From Planctomycetaceae bacterium (GTDB taxonomy: Bacteria; Planctomycetota; Planctomycetia; Planctomycetales; Planctomycetaceae), in NCBI GenBank assembly GCA_041398785.1, contig JAWKUA010000015.1:124001-188000 (forward strand): a stretch of 64,000 nt of DNA. The letters run 5' to 3'. The notes under the pieces are model-generated. The model was not told the origin of the DNA. It did not search any database and saw only the letters and a program-made list of their open reading frames with translations. The first letter of the stretch is position 1; the number at the start of each line of letters is the position of its first letter. The position numbers and the translations under genes are program-made. Shown in pieces: positions 35,301 to 42,409 of the stretch.

Positions 35301-37740
35301 GCATGTTTATGAACGAACCGTTTCCGAAGGACTTCTCGAACAGGTGGTGTGCGACGGCGACACGTTGCTGCACTTCTACAACGAAATCGGCCTGGCCGCG
35401 AAGCGAGACTTTTCGAAGTTCCATCGCCGTGAAATCGAAGCACTGGTGCCGTGGCTGCTGCCGTCGGCGGACGAGCTTGCTCGTCACGCGGATGTCGTTG
35501 CGATTGATGAACGGACGGTGGCGGTGTCAGCGAGGATCGCGGAGCGAGAAGCGAGCAACGAGGAGAATGTAGGCGAGTCTCGCCGAGACTCAGCCAGCGA
35601 TCGATACTCTGCCGCAAATCAGACAGGCACCGAGTCGCCGGGTGGTGCTGTGGGCGGGGCTGACGCAGCGAGTGCCAGAGCGCATGTCGAGTCTCGCCGA
35701 GACTCGACTACGAGTGTCGAACTTCGCCTCGTTTTCGGCGACGTCGGGCGGCTCATGGAACGCCGACTGGTCGTTCAACCTTCCGGCGAGATTCTGCTGG
35801 CGATCCGATATGAGGAAAACGGCACCGTCGATGTCATCAACGCCGAGGGCAACGTCATCGCTTCCGTCGAACTCAAGCGCGAACGCTGCGATGCTCCGGA
35901 TCTGACACCGGAACTCGATGACGTCGTCGTGCTGCCGCTGCCGATCCGGTCGGGCGAGCACGTGCTGGCGCAGAGTGAACAGGAAGCAGCGAACAGCAAA
36001 CAGGAATCGGAAGACTTCGCGAACTGGTCCGAAGAACGTGCGTTGGCGCTGGTGCTGGCGGACAGTGCGGCGGGCAACGGAGAACGAGTCGTCGAAGTCA
36101 TTCGCGAGCGATTCTTTGATCAGGGCGACAAACGGGACGGCCTGTACGTGCTGCTCAGCCGGTTTCCGAATCTGCTGGTGAAGACCGAGGCGGTCGAGGG
36201 AACGGACGGGCAGACTCGCGAAGTCAACCTGCTGCCGTCGCCAGAGGGTTCGCCGCTGCGGCAGTTTGTTCGGCAGTGGATTCGCTGGCAGCAGGACAAT
36301 TCGGATGCCACCGAATTTGCAATCGAAGGGCCGGAAGACGGCTTCGTGCAGCGGCTGGCGACGGCTCGCAACCTGTACCTGCGGTGGAAGTCGGGTCAGG
36401 CGACGCAGGACCGCACGGACGCTCAGGTGCAGGTCGAACTGGACCGCATGCTGAATTTCGTCGGTGGCTGTCGCACCGATGCGATGGGCTGGACTTTGTT
36501 GAGCGTTGTGGAAAAGAATCTGGCTCACAACAAGTTCGGAGCCGATTTCGCCGCCGGGGCGGAACGGTTCGAAGGCAGTCGCGTGTTGGGCTGGATCGCT
36601 CGCCAGGAACGCTGCCGCACGCTGTTTCAAGCCGGAAAGATGAAGAAGGCTCGGCGGCTGTACGGCGAACTTCTGACTTCGACGGCACGCACCGGAACAC
36701 TGCCGCGGATTGAGCCGGAGATGCGGCAGTTGTTTATCGGTGCCGCGAACAGCGCCCGCGGCTCGTCGGGAGCCTCGCCCTCCCGAATGGGCGACGGCAA
36801 CGCCGCATGGTCGAAGCTGACGACGGAACTCGGCGAGATCCTGCTGCCGAAACGCAGCGGCTCCGCGGCAGTGTCGCCCTCCCAACCATCGGTCACTCTG
36901 CCGCGAACGGCTTTCCTGCTGTCGGTGCAGCTTCGGCAGCTTGGCGACATCGAAACAGCAGATGCTCTGCTGGATCGTGTGCTCGGGCAGCTCGACGCGA
37001 AGCGACGGCCGGACGTCGCTCTGCTGGCGGTTGAGCAACTCCGGCAGCTTGGTCGATCGGGAGCGGACCGGTTGTTGTCGTCGGTGATGGAACTTGAACC
37101 GCTGCAGAATTCTTCGGCGCTGTGGCGGTACTCGTCACGCGTGGCGGATGCCGCCGGCAACAGGCAACTTGCGCTGCAGCGGCTGGAGCATGCCATTCAG
37201 ATCGACTTCGAGAACCGGCCGGATGTCATCAACCTGGAATCACTGCGAGCAGACTACGCCGATTTGCTGAATCGGTTTGAAGCCGTGCTGGACGCGTCGT
37301 CCACGCTCGACCTTCCGCCGCCGCAGGATCTTGTGCTGCGAATCGTGCGGGCTGCCGATCAGTGGCGTTCGATCGATGACGACGACACGGTGTGCTGCCA
37401 TACGACCGCTCGACTGCTGACGAAGCTGAACCGTGACGACATGGCGTGGGACTACCTGACGACACCGCTGGCCGGCAGTTCGGGCGAATCGAGTCCGTGG
37501 CGAAATCTGGCACAGACTCTGACTCAGCAGAACCAGGTGGCTCTGGCCGACATCGCCTGGACGCGAGCGTTCGAATTTGAACGCACGAATCCGGAACTGC
37601 TGCTCAGTCATGCTCAGATGCTGATCGACAGCGGCCGCGCGGGGGACGGAACGCGACTGCTGCGGAAAATCGTCGACGGAGACTGGCAACCGAGGTTCCG
37701 GTCGACAGTGGACGAAGCTCGAAACCGGCTGAGGCGGTAA
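32296..37740 (+). CDS. Giant VWA/TPR-like protein, C-terminal half of a split FecR/VIT/VWA gene
   Basis: 1814 residues. Starts at an ATG inside the hairpin element, overlapping the previous stop by 4 nt. Residues about 42-215 look like a VWA fold (ETQLVILFEASADRDPLLARTQIEIIRTLLDNAEHDDTFSVI...) but the usual DxSxS metal site is replaced by EASAD, so metal binding is doubtful. A long unrecognised region follows. From about 1390 to the end the sequence is helical with TPR-like repeats (DIETADALLDRVLGQLDAKRRPDVALLAVEQLRQ, NRQLALQRLEHAIQI). Three in-frame 48-codon palindromic inserts cover residues 224-271, 915-962 and 1092-1139, and a degenerate direct repeat is near 1488-1529. No signal peptide is present, as expected for a severed half; translation would depend on coupling to the upstream ORF. 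Confidence 0.7.
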   Translation: MTGKMVRSPHSVAAWTRSVHDDHEYSHAEIPAGSAGENGTAETQLVILFEASADRDPLLARTQIEIIRTLLDNAEHDDTFSVITANTKATPLSEKSQRCTAKSIATVLPQLEETHLVGALDFQKALAACEEFVASKRENVLVHVGSAIPVLGEQDQSALLKALPEKTAYVGVGVGRRWSQSFMKQAASKTGGYFTQINPDEEVVWRAFELSSVLNAPRLLDVRVGESRRDSATARDTFSKETGNATPLDVARGSLEAGPGQYVESRRDSTTDLRFLNFSDTIVHGEEVCAVARLARDGELPDEVTVTGLLNGRPWQQTLVVEGVEEQADYLPRTWAKLEIDRLVSEGAAENQAAIIELSKAMYVMSPFTSLLVLENEEMYTQYNIDRGRKDHWAMYPCPEEIQVVHEPFGAGSETTAEVPQTELQKLLSSIQSLPQPQVVSYPNVYVIFADGTRSSVAATEFDSFAGETRFGRNGRNLNDPFELSSRAYSYFNLGDVDAYFVFDNDVDSDGRFIVNGDLNGNGIVPPVFLTPKLPSPNVLFGTNATRLLRSQLDASPTGEINLYMRLPEDAGQPNADGFGNGLFFYDLPLSFGEFETAGTSPQARTWFARPEISGWRQMDDVFGYRLFDNSGSMMVDGVAEAIRHDFPARAFRPQTIWLEDLDIQFRQGAFENVAEGLARVGESVDRQHWILGGGNRRWEYLQNDPLNTSVAFSLAPFYPKQPVPSGMSLVERELLETPRFDFGWGTQQLNWDDSTWMLRFDEQSVIDGFDGRFRVQQDRLQTVEELIVGQIELPRLLLGEEEQLLGLRDVRPIRLRSDVSERMIQELLQDLVVDHDFRGTTTASETGTVAGSMGNAHPWSVAPGQRREVGVQLPAFAAVSYPEFGNDRRFFGDLMSHAPGLNTLRADVLALMDAGASRRDSAAAGDAASNQTENATPVDVAGGLAAASSGQNVESRRDSTTTGHIDPTARELIDRARSLGWERVTLPGDNSLTVFVDGTGRHVYERTVSEGLLEQVVCDGDTLLHFYNEIGLAAKRDFSKFHRREIEALVPWLLPSADELARHADVVAIDERTVAVSARIAEREASNEENVGESRRDSASDRYSAANQTGTESPGGAVGGADAASARAHVESRRDSTTSVELRLVFGDVGRLMERRLVVQPSGEILLAIRYEENGTVDVINAEGNVIASVELKRERCDAPDLTPELDDVVVLPLPIRSGEHVLAQSEQEAANSKQESEDFANWSEERALALVLADSAAGNGERVVEVIRERFFDQGDKRDGLYVLLSRFPNLLVKTEAVEGTDGQTREVNLLPSPEGSPLRQFVRQWIRWQQDNSDATEFAIEGPEDGFVQRLATARNLYLRWKSGQATQDRTDAQVQVELDRMLNFVGGCRTDAMGWTLLSVVEKNLAHNKFGADFAAGAERFEGSRVLGWIARQERCRTLFQAGKMKKARRLYGELLTSTARTGTLPRIEPEMRQLFIGAANSARGSSGASPSRMGDGNAAWSKLTTELGEILLPKRSGSAAVSPSQPSVTLPRTAFLLSVQLRQLGDIETADALLDRVLGQLDAKRRPDVALLAVEQLRQLGRSGADRLLSSVMELEPLQNSSALWRYSSRVADAAGNRQLALQRLEHAIQIDFENRPDVINLESLRADYADLLNRFEAVLDASSTLDLPPPQDLVLRIVRAADQWRSIDDDDTVCCHTTARLLTKLNRDDMAWDYLTTPLAGSSGESSPWRNLAQTLTQQNQVALADIAWTRAFEFERTNPELLLSHAQMLIDSGRAGDGTRLLRKIVDGDWQPRFRSTVDEARNRLRR
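32965..33108 (+). repeat. In-frame palindromic coding element, copy A (144 nt)
   Basis: Opens GTAGGCGAGTCTCGCCGAGA and closes with the near-complement GAGTCCCGGCGCGACTCGAC. Encodes 48 codons starting VGESRRDSA and ending VESRRDSTT. It has the same length as copies B and C and lies right after the VWA region, before DLRFLNFSDT. The middle (residues 17-40: SKETGNATPLDVARG...) is shared most clearly with copy B. Confidence 0.9.
35038..35181 (+). repeat. In-frame palindromic coding element, copy B (144 nt)
   Basis: Begins GCAGGCGCGTCTCGCCGAGA and ends with GAGTCTCGGCGAGACTCGAC plus TACG. Encodes AGASRRDSA...NATPVDVAGG...VESRRDSTT, 48 codons without a stop. The flanking protein (LALMD before, TGHIDPTAREL after) looks continuous once the element is removed. 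Confidence 0.9.
35542..35568 (+). repeat. Short intragenic heptad array abutting copy C
   Basis: GAGCGAG, AAGCGAG, CAACGAG and GAGAAT(G) run in 7-nt register and end exactly where the 144-nt element begins. Translated as part of REASNEEN. Only four units, so it could be coincidence, but it repeats the association seen at 31462-31502. Confidence 0.4.
35569..35712 (+). repeat. In-frame palindromic coding element, copy C (144 nt)
   Basis: Starts GTAGGCGAGTCTCGCCGAGA and ends GAGTCTCGCCGAGACTCGAC plus TACG. Each terminus is a perfect 17-nt palindrome (GAGTCTCG-C-CGAGACTC). Encodes VGESRRDSA...VESRRDSTT, 48 codons. The interior has diverged most from copies A and B (GTESPGGAVGGADAA), so it is not a recent tandem duplication of them. 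Confidence 0.9.
36758..36883 (+). repeat. Pair of degenerate 27-bp GC-rich direct repeats in the giant ORF
   Basis: Copies at 36758-36784 and 36857-36883 match at about 22 of 27 positions and share GCGGCTC and TCGCCCTCCC ends. They are 99 nt apart, hence in the same frame (RGSSGASPS and SGSAAVSPS). The first contains GGGAGCCTCGCCCTCCC, which can fold. They interrupt otherwise helical TPR-like sequence and may be remnants of another inserted element type. Confidence 0.5.
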
Positions 37741-38038
37741 CGCGTGAGATCCACGGACACGTCGGCGTGTGGCGCCATTTTTCGAATCGTGTGAATTCGC
37801 CATCGCACTTCCGGCCCGGCGGGCTACGGTTGCCGCAAGAGCCTTCATGACCTGTCGCAGCCCGGTGATTCGATGGCCGAAGGTATTCATTTGCGGCGAA
37901 TCGCGGTAGCATATCGGCTTGTGGGAATACACGGGGTCGCTGCCGATTCCTCACGTGAAGTGGCCGGCATCGACTGCAGCGGGCTTGCCCGTGTTCCTCC
38001 TCCGCTTGCCGATCGATTCTTTACGAAAGGTTGCCGCC

Positions 38039-39013
38039 ATGAGCCGTCACGTCACGAAGTCGCCCGTTTCTCGTCGCGAATTTGTTCAGGTACTGGGAGC
38101 CGGAGCCGCACTTGCCACCTGCGGCGGAAATCTGATGGCGGGAATGTTCGCCGGACCAACGCCGTCGTCAGCGGCGGAAACGGTCGTGAAGGAGTTTTAC
38201 GATTCCCTGTCGGAGGCGCAGCGCGGCAAGATCTGTTTCGGTTTCGATCATGATCTGCGCAAGAAGATCAACGCGAACTGGCTGATCACCGATCTGGAAA
38301 TCGGCAGTGACTTCTACAGCGACAAACAGCGAGCGATGATCGGTGAGATCGTGAAGGGGCTTACCAGCGAAGATGGCTTCAAGACAGTAGAACTGCAGAC
38401 GCTGGATGACAACGGCGGGCTTGACCAGTACAGCGTCGCTGTCTTCGGAAAGCCGGGCGACGGCGATTTCGAATTTGAACTGACCGGTCGCCACCTGACG
38501 CTGCGGGCCGACGGAAACAGCGTGGAAAAAGCCGCTTTCGGCGGCGGCATCGTATACGGCCACGGTGAAGAAGGCGATCCGTCAAAGAATCTCTACTTCG
38601 CTCAGACCCGGCAGGCCAACGAGGTCTTTCAGGCTCTGGACACCGACCAGCGGTCCGCAGCGCTGCTGAAGAAGGCTCCGGCTGAAGCCGCCGTGCAGAT
38701 CCAGGGCGATGGCGGCGCGTTTCCGGGCATCAGCGTGGGTGACCTGAAGGACGATCAAAAGCAACTGGTCGAAAAAACGCTGGCCGTCCTGCTGGCTCCC
38801 TATCGCCAGGAAGACATCGATGAAGTGATGCAGATCGTGAAGGATTCCGGCGGAGTCGAAAAGCTGCACATGGCGTTCTATCAGCAGGACGATCTGCAGA
38901 ACGACGGCACGTGGGACATCTGGCGAGTCGAAGGGCCCGCGTTCGTCTGGCATTTCCGCGGTGCTCCGCACGTGCATGCCTATATCAATATCGGACAGGC
39001 GAAGGCCGTGTAG
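38039..39013 (+). CDS. Tat-exported DUF3500 protein
   Basis: 324 residues. The twin-arginine signal SRREFVQVLGAGAALATCGG (residues about 11-30) fixes the start at ATG 38039, with GAAAGG 8 nt upstream. The body matches the DUF3500 pattern: FYDSLSEAQRGKICFGFDH, QRAMIGEIVKGLTSEDGF, FELTGRHLTLRAD, GGGIVYGHG, and the C-terminal VWHFRGAPHVHAYINIG. The family has no established function; Tat export suggests folding or cofactor loading in the cytoplasm. The upstream 298 nt (37741-38038) contain nothing recognisable. Confidence 0.82.
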   Translation: MSRHVTKSPVSRREFVQVLGAGAALATCGGNLMAGMFAGPTPSSAAETVVKEFYDSLSEAQRGKICFGFDHDLRKKINANWLITDLEIGSDFYSDKQRAMIGEIVKGLTSEDGFKTVELQTLDDNGGLDQYSVAVFGKPGDGDFEFELTGRHLTLRADGNSVEKAAFGGGIVYGHGEEGDPSKNLYFAQTRQANEVFQALDTDQRSAALLKKAPAEAAVQIQGDGGAFPGISVGDLKDDQKQLVEKTLAVLLAPYRQEDIDEVMQIVKDSGGVEKLHMAFYQQDDLQNDGTWDIWRVEGPAFVWHFRGAPHVHAYINIGQAKAV

Positions 39014-39060
39014 ACCCGCACCGGTTGTGATTCACAGTCTGTTCCATTAACCCGATAGTT

Positions 39061-39092
39061 CGGGTCAGGCGGCCCTGCGGTCGCCTGGCCCG
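39061..39092 (+). terminator. Hairpin after the DUF3500 gene, possible terminator
   Basis: CGGGTCAGGCG (39061-39071) pairs with CGCCTGGCCCG (39082-39092) at 10 of 11 positions around a 10-nt loop, 48 nt past the stop codon. A smaller stem ACCCG/CGGGT just precedes it. No T-run follows, so intrinsic termination is uncertain. Confidence 0.4.
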
Positions 39093-39141
39093 TCGGTCTC
39101 GGGTTCATCGATGTTGTCGGCCGTTGCCGGGCGATTCAAGG

Positions 39142-39597
39142 ATGCGGATTCCCAGCCATCACAACCGGCGAAGTTCGCTGGATGCGGAAACGATGACGCC
39201 GATGATCGACGTTGTCTTTCTGCTGCTGGTCTTTTTCGTCTGCGCCTCTATCGGCCAGACGCCGGATGCCTTGCTGCCGGCCGAATTGCGCGCTGGAGTG
39301 ACCGATTCCAAAGTGGAGATCGCCGAACCGGACCCGGACGAATGGAAGTCGCCGGAGGTCATGATTCGTCTGCGGGCTCCGGATGGCGCGGGAAGAGTCG
39401 GGATCGAAGTGAACGACCGGATCGTTTCCGGGCCTGGAGAACTGACCGCGACGCTGGCCCGACTGGCTGACCTGGATCGACGGTCCCGCATCATTCTGGA
39501 CGTCGACGACGCCGTCCCGACGCAGCAGTTCATCGCCGTGTACGACCTCTGCCAGAGCCTGTCGTTTGAGGTGATTTCGTTCGCCGTTCGCCGATGA
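39142..39597 (+). CDS. ExbD/TolR-family biopolymer transport protein
   Basis: 151 residues from ATG 39142. A short cytoplasmic start is followed by the hallmark ETMTPMIDVVFLLLVFFVC, in which the Asp of PMIDVVF is the proton-channel residue of ExbD/TolR. The remaining about 110 residues form the periplasmic domain, ending AVYDLCQSLSFEVISFAVRR. Such subunits work with ExbB/TolQ, using proton flow to energise envelope proteins. No exbB lies in the window next to it, so the partner must be elsewhere. The start is not certain: no good Shine-Dalgarno, and a TTG lies 18 nt upstream. Confidence 0.85.
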   Translation: MRIPSHHNRRSSLDAETMTPMIDVVFLLLVFFVCASIGQTPDALLPAELRAGVTDSKVEIAEPDPDEWKSPEVMIRLRAPDGAGRVGIEVNDRIVSGPGELTATLARLADLDRRSRIILDVDDAVPTQQFIAVYDLCQSLSFEVISFAVRR

Positions 39598-39808
39598 CGC
39601 CTTCCCAAAAGCGGGAACGAATCTCGGTTGATTCGACCAGTCGGCGGAAGTCAACGCAGTGTTGCGAAAGCCGATTGGCGTTGGTTGCAGTCGACTTTTG
39701 CTTTTGTCATAGTTCCCGACCGTTGTCGTCTGACCCGCTTTGAGCCCACATCAGGTTCACCATGGCAGTAGCCCGGCGTGTGCGGACGAACCGCCGGTGG
39801 TTTTGGAA

Positions 39809-41203
39809 ATGAATCTCACATTTGCCGCAAATACTCTCGTCGGTTTCTTCGAGAGCCTGAACGTTGAATCGCTGCCCGAGGGCTGGGCGTTTGTCGCTGC
39901 GGCGGTGCTTCACGCGGCGTTGCTGTTTGCAGTATTTTCGCTGTGTCCGTTCTTCTTCATCTGGCTGGAACGGAAGGTTTCCGGGCGCATTCAGGACCGG
40001 CTTGGACCGACCCGTGTGGGAGGCAAATTCGGCTGGCTGCAGTCGCTGGCCGACGGAATCAAGCTGATTCAAAAAGAGGACCTGTGCCCTCCCGCCGCTG
40101 ACTCCCTGCTGTTTCGGTCGGCTCCGTATATTGTCTGTGTGGCGTCGTTCGCGGCCTTTGCCGTGCTTCCGTTCAGCCACGGCTGGGTCGCCGTCGCAGC
40201 GGACTGCGGGCTGTTCATTCTTGTGGCGATCCTGTCTCTGGAAGTGTTCGGCATCATCATGGCCGGATACTCCAGTGGCTCCAAGTGGTCGCTGTTTGGC
40301 GGAATGCGGGAAGCCGCCCAGATGGTCAGCTACGAGATCCCGCTGGCGATCTGCGCTTTGGTCCCGATCGTTGCTGCTGGTTCGCTGAATCTTGGTGAAA
40401 TCGGTGACATGCAGTCTGGCGGGTTTCAAAACTGGTTTGTGTTTCACGACCCGTTTACGTTTATCGCCTTCTTTGTGTACTTCACCGTGGCAACGGCCAG
40501 TTGCAAGCGAGCACCCTTTGACCTTGCTGAAGCGGAAAGCGAACTGGTTGGCGGCTTCCATACGGAATACAGCGGCATGAGATGGTCGTTCTTCTTCATG
40601 GGAGAATATGCCAGCATGTTTGTTGTTTGCGGCGTCGCATCCGTGATCTTTCTGGGCGGCTGGGCAACCGGAATCCCGCATTTGGACGCAATGCTGTCAG
40701 GCGCGCGGGCGACGAGTGCCGGTGCTGATAGTGTCGGCAGTGCGTGGGTCGTTGGGTACCTGGCCAATGTTCTTGGGGCCTTCGTGTTTGCGACCAAGGC
40801 CGGGTTGCTGGTGTTTGTGCAGATCTGGCTTCGCTGGACGCTTCCTCGCCTGCGAATCGATCAGGTGATGACCACGTGTCTGAAATACCTGATTCCGATC
40901 AGTTGCTTTCTGTTTCTGGGGGCGATTGTCTGGCCGCTGATGCTTCGAGTCGGCATGCAGCGGACAACGCTTGCTGATCCGCTCGGGGATCGGCTGGCAG
41001 TCAGTGTTGAGGCGGCTCGCGCGGCAATCACTGGTGTTGGTCAGGCGCCGGCTCCTGTATCCGGAATTGCTCCCGCGGATCCTCACGGTGCTCCCGTGGA
41101 TCCTCACGATGCTCCCGATGTGGATTCGGGGCATTCCGCCGGTGGGCACAGTACGGTCCCGTCGGTCGGAGTCGGGCTGACGATGCGGGAGGCTGTTCAA
41201 TGA
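39809..41203 (+). CDS. nuoH: NADH-quinone oxidoreductase subunit H with C-terminal extension
   Basis: 464 residues; E. coli NuoH has 325. NuoH lies at the quinone site of complex I. Conserved elements are WLERKVSGRIQDRLGPTRVG, GWLQSLADGIKLIQKED, EVFGIIMAGYSSGSKWSLFGGMREAAQMVSYEIPL, CKRAPFDLAEAESELVGGFHTEYSGMRWSFFFMGEYA and RIDQVM. The extra length includes a loop near 300 and a tail of about 50 residues after the last helix with HG/HD/HS-rich sequence, encoded partly by a short GGATCCTCACG direct repeat near 41090-41115. The start at 39809 gives the normal N-terminus. The stop overlaps the nuoJ start (ATGA). Confidence 0.95.
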   Translation: MNLTFAANTLVGFFESLNVESLPEGWAFVAAAVLHAALLFAVFSLCPFFFIWLERKVSGRIQDRLGPTRVGGKFGWLQSLADGIKLIQKEDLCPPAADSLLFRSAPYIVCVASFAAFAVLPFSHGWVAVAADCGLFILVAILSLEVFGIIMAGYSSGSKWSLFGGMREAAQMVSYEIPLAICALVPIVAAGSLNLGEIGDMQSGGFQNWFVFHDPFTFIAFFVYFTVATASCKRAPFDLAEAESELVGGFHTEYSGMRWSFFFMGEYASMFVVCGVASVIFLGGWATGIPHLDAMLSGARATSAGADSVGSAWVVGYLANVLGAFVFATKAGLLVFVQIWLRWTLPRLRIDQVMTTCLKYLIPISCFLFLGAIVWPLMLRVGMQRTTLADPLGDRLAVSVEAARAAITGVGQAPAPVSGIAPADPHGAPVDPHDAPDVDSGHSAGGHSTVPSVGVGLTMREAVQ

Positions 41204-41814
41204 ATGCGGAATCGCTGCTGTTTACCGTATTCGCCGTTGCCACCTGCATTGGTGCGGTGGCGGTTGTTGTCAGCCAAAGCGTCGCTCGTATGGCGTTCTG
41301 GCTGGTGATTGCGCTGGGCAGCACGGCGGCACTCTTCTTTCTTGTTGACGCTGACTTCGTGGGCGCGACGCAGCTTTTGATTTACGTCGGCGGAACTCTT
41401 GTCCTGCTGGTGTTTGGCGTGATGCTGACGGCCAGTGGTCCGTATTTGAAAATTGTTACGTCTCCCGGCGAAACGGTTGTCGCCGGGCTGGTTGGGTTGT
41501 TGTTTCTGTTTGTTGTTTTTTCATCACTCAGCGGCGTCGACTGGGCCGGTACAAAGAACCGTGTTCTGGCGTCGTCTGGTCGATCGGGCGAAGTTCAGGA
41601 ATTTCAGGGCGGCTCGGAAGGAAACACTCTGCGGCCACTGGGGCTTAGTCTGCTCGGTGCGCGGCCGGAGCTGGATCTGGGAGGCGGATCGAAATCTCTG
41701 AGTACCGGATATTTGTTGCCGTTCGAAATCGCCTCCGTTCACTTGCTGGTTGTGCTGATCGGTGCCGCATACCTGGCACGAGCAAAGCGACGGCGGGATG
41801 CCGCGTCCGGCTGA
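41200..41814 (+). CDS. nuoJ: NADH-quinone oxidoreductase subunit J
   Basis: 204 residues, membrane subunit of complex I. Helices 1-3 include VARMAFWLVIALGSTAALFFLVDADFVGATQLLIYVGGTLVLLVFGVML, the usual NuoJ core with its pi-bulge helix and conserved glycines. A polar loop (about 110-165) precedes the last helix YLLPFEIASVHLLVVLIGAAYLARAKRR. Its ATG overlaps the nuoH stop by 4 nt, so translation is coupled. nuoI, which normally sits between H and J, is missing. Confidence 0.95.
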   Translation: MNAESLLFTVFAVATCIGAVAVVVSQSVARMAFWLVIALGSTAALFFLVDADFVGATQLLIYVGGTLVLLVFGVMLTASGPYLKIVTSPGETVVAGLVGLLFLFVVFSSLSGVDWAGTKNRVLASSGRSGEVQEFQGGSEGNTLRPLGLSLLGARPELDLGGGSKSLSTGYLLPFEIASVHLLVVLIGAAYLARAKRRRDAASG

Positions 41815-42037
41815 CCGTTTGTCTGAAGAGTCACAGGGGGAGCCGCAGGGCGGGGCTGGTGCCGGGAAGATGTGCGGCAATTTCGAAAGTCGTGGCATCC
41901 GGTCGGCGATTGTCCCTTTTTCAGGCCTTCTCAATGGTTATTTCCGCTGAGCGAGTGCTGGCGGAATTGAGTTTGCCGGGCTGCTGCGGTCCGGGCTGTT
42001 TCTGATCACCTTAAGCACCCACCGGGGGCCGCCAGGT

Positions 42038-42346
42038 ATGCAACCCGACCTCACATCTTATCTGCTGGTTGGAGCCGTGCTGTTTGTCTGTGGCGTGGTT
42101 TGTATGGCCACCAAGCGCAATGGCATCGGCGTACTGATGGGGGTTGAGCTGGTGTTGAACGGCGCGAATGTCAACTTTGTTGCGTTCTCGAAGTACACGG
42201 CACTGGGGCTGGATGGTCAGGTCTTTTCTCTGTTCGTGATCGTGCTTGCGGCAGCCGAAGCGGCGGTTGCGTTAGCGATTGCTCTGAACTTCTACAACAA
42301 TCACCTGACGATCGATGTGGACCGAGGCAACAAGCTGAAGGGCTGA
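42038..42346 (+). CDS. nuoK: NADH-quinone oxidoreductase subunit K
   Basis: 102 residues, normal length, three transmembrane helices. YLLVGAVLFVCGVVCMATKRNGIGVLMGVELVLNGANVNFVAFS carries the conserved glutamate in MGVELVLN that belongs to the proton path, and VIVLAAAEAAVALAIALNFY has the second conserved glutamate. It follows nuoJ after a 223-nt gap (41815-42037) in which no gene is apparent, an unusually large space for this operon. Confidence 0.96.
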   Translation: MQPDLTSYLLVGAVLFVCGVVCMATKRNGIGVLMGVELVLNGANVNFVAFSKYTALGLDGQVFSLFVIVLAAAEAAVALAIALNFYNNHLTIDVDRGNKLKG

Positions 42347-42409
42347 TCCCCGCGCTGAATGAGTATTGATTCCGTTCTTTGAAACTGGTTACGAAATCCC
42401 GGAAAAGCA

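Noticed and set aside
35590..37038. A 482-codon minus-strand open frame under the VWA/TPR ORF
   Set aside because: The plus strand carries the TPR-like protein in the same place. The antisense product has shadow-like composition.
32296..37740. Considered as an intact protein with ancestral ESRRDS repeats
   Set aside because: The nucleotide ends of the three units are inverted repeats and palindromes, which a purely protein-level repeat would not need, and removing them leaves continuous flanking sequence.
29659..37740. Transposon or prophage origin for the insert-rich locus
   Set aside because: No transposase, integrase or phage gene was recognised, and the sigma-FecR-VIT-VWA order is a normal planctomycete arrangement.
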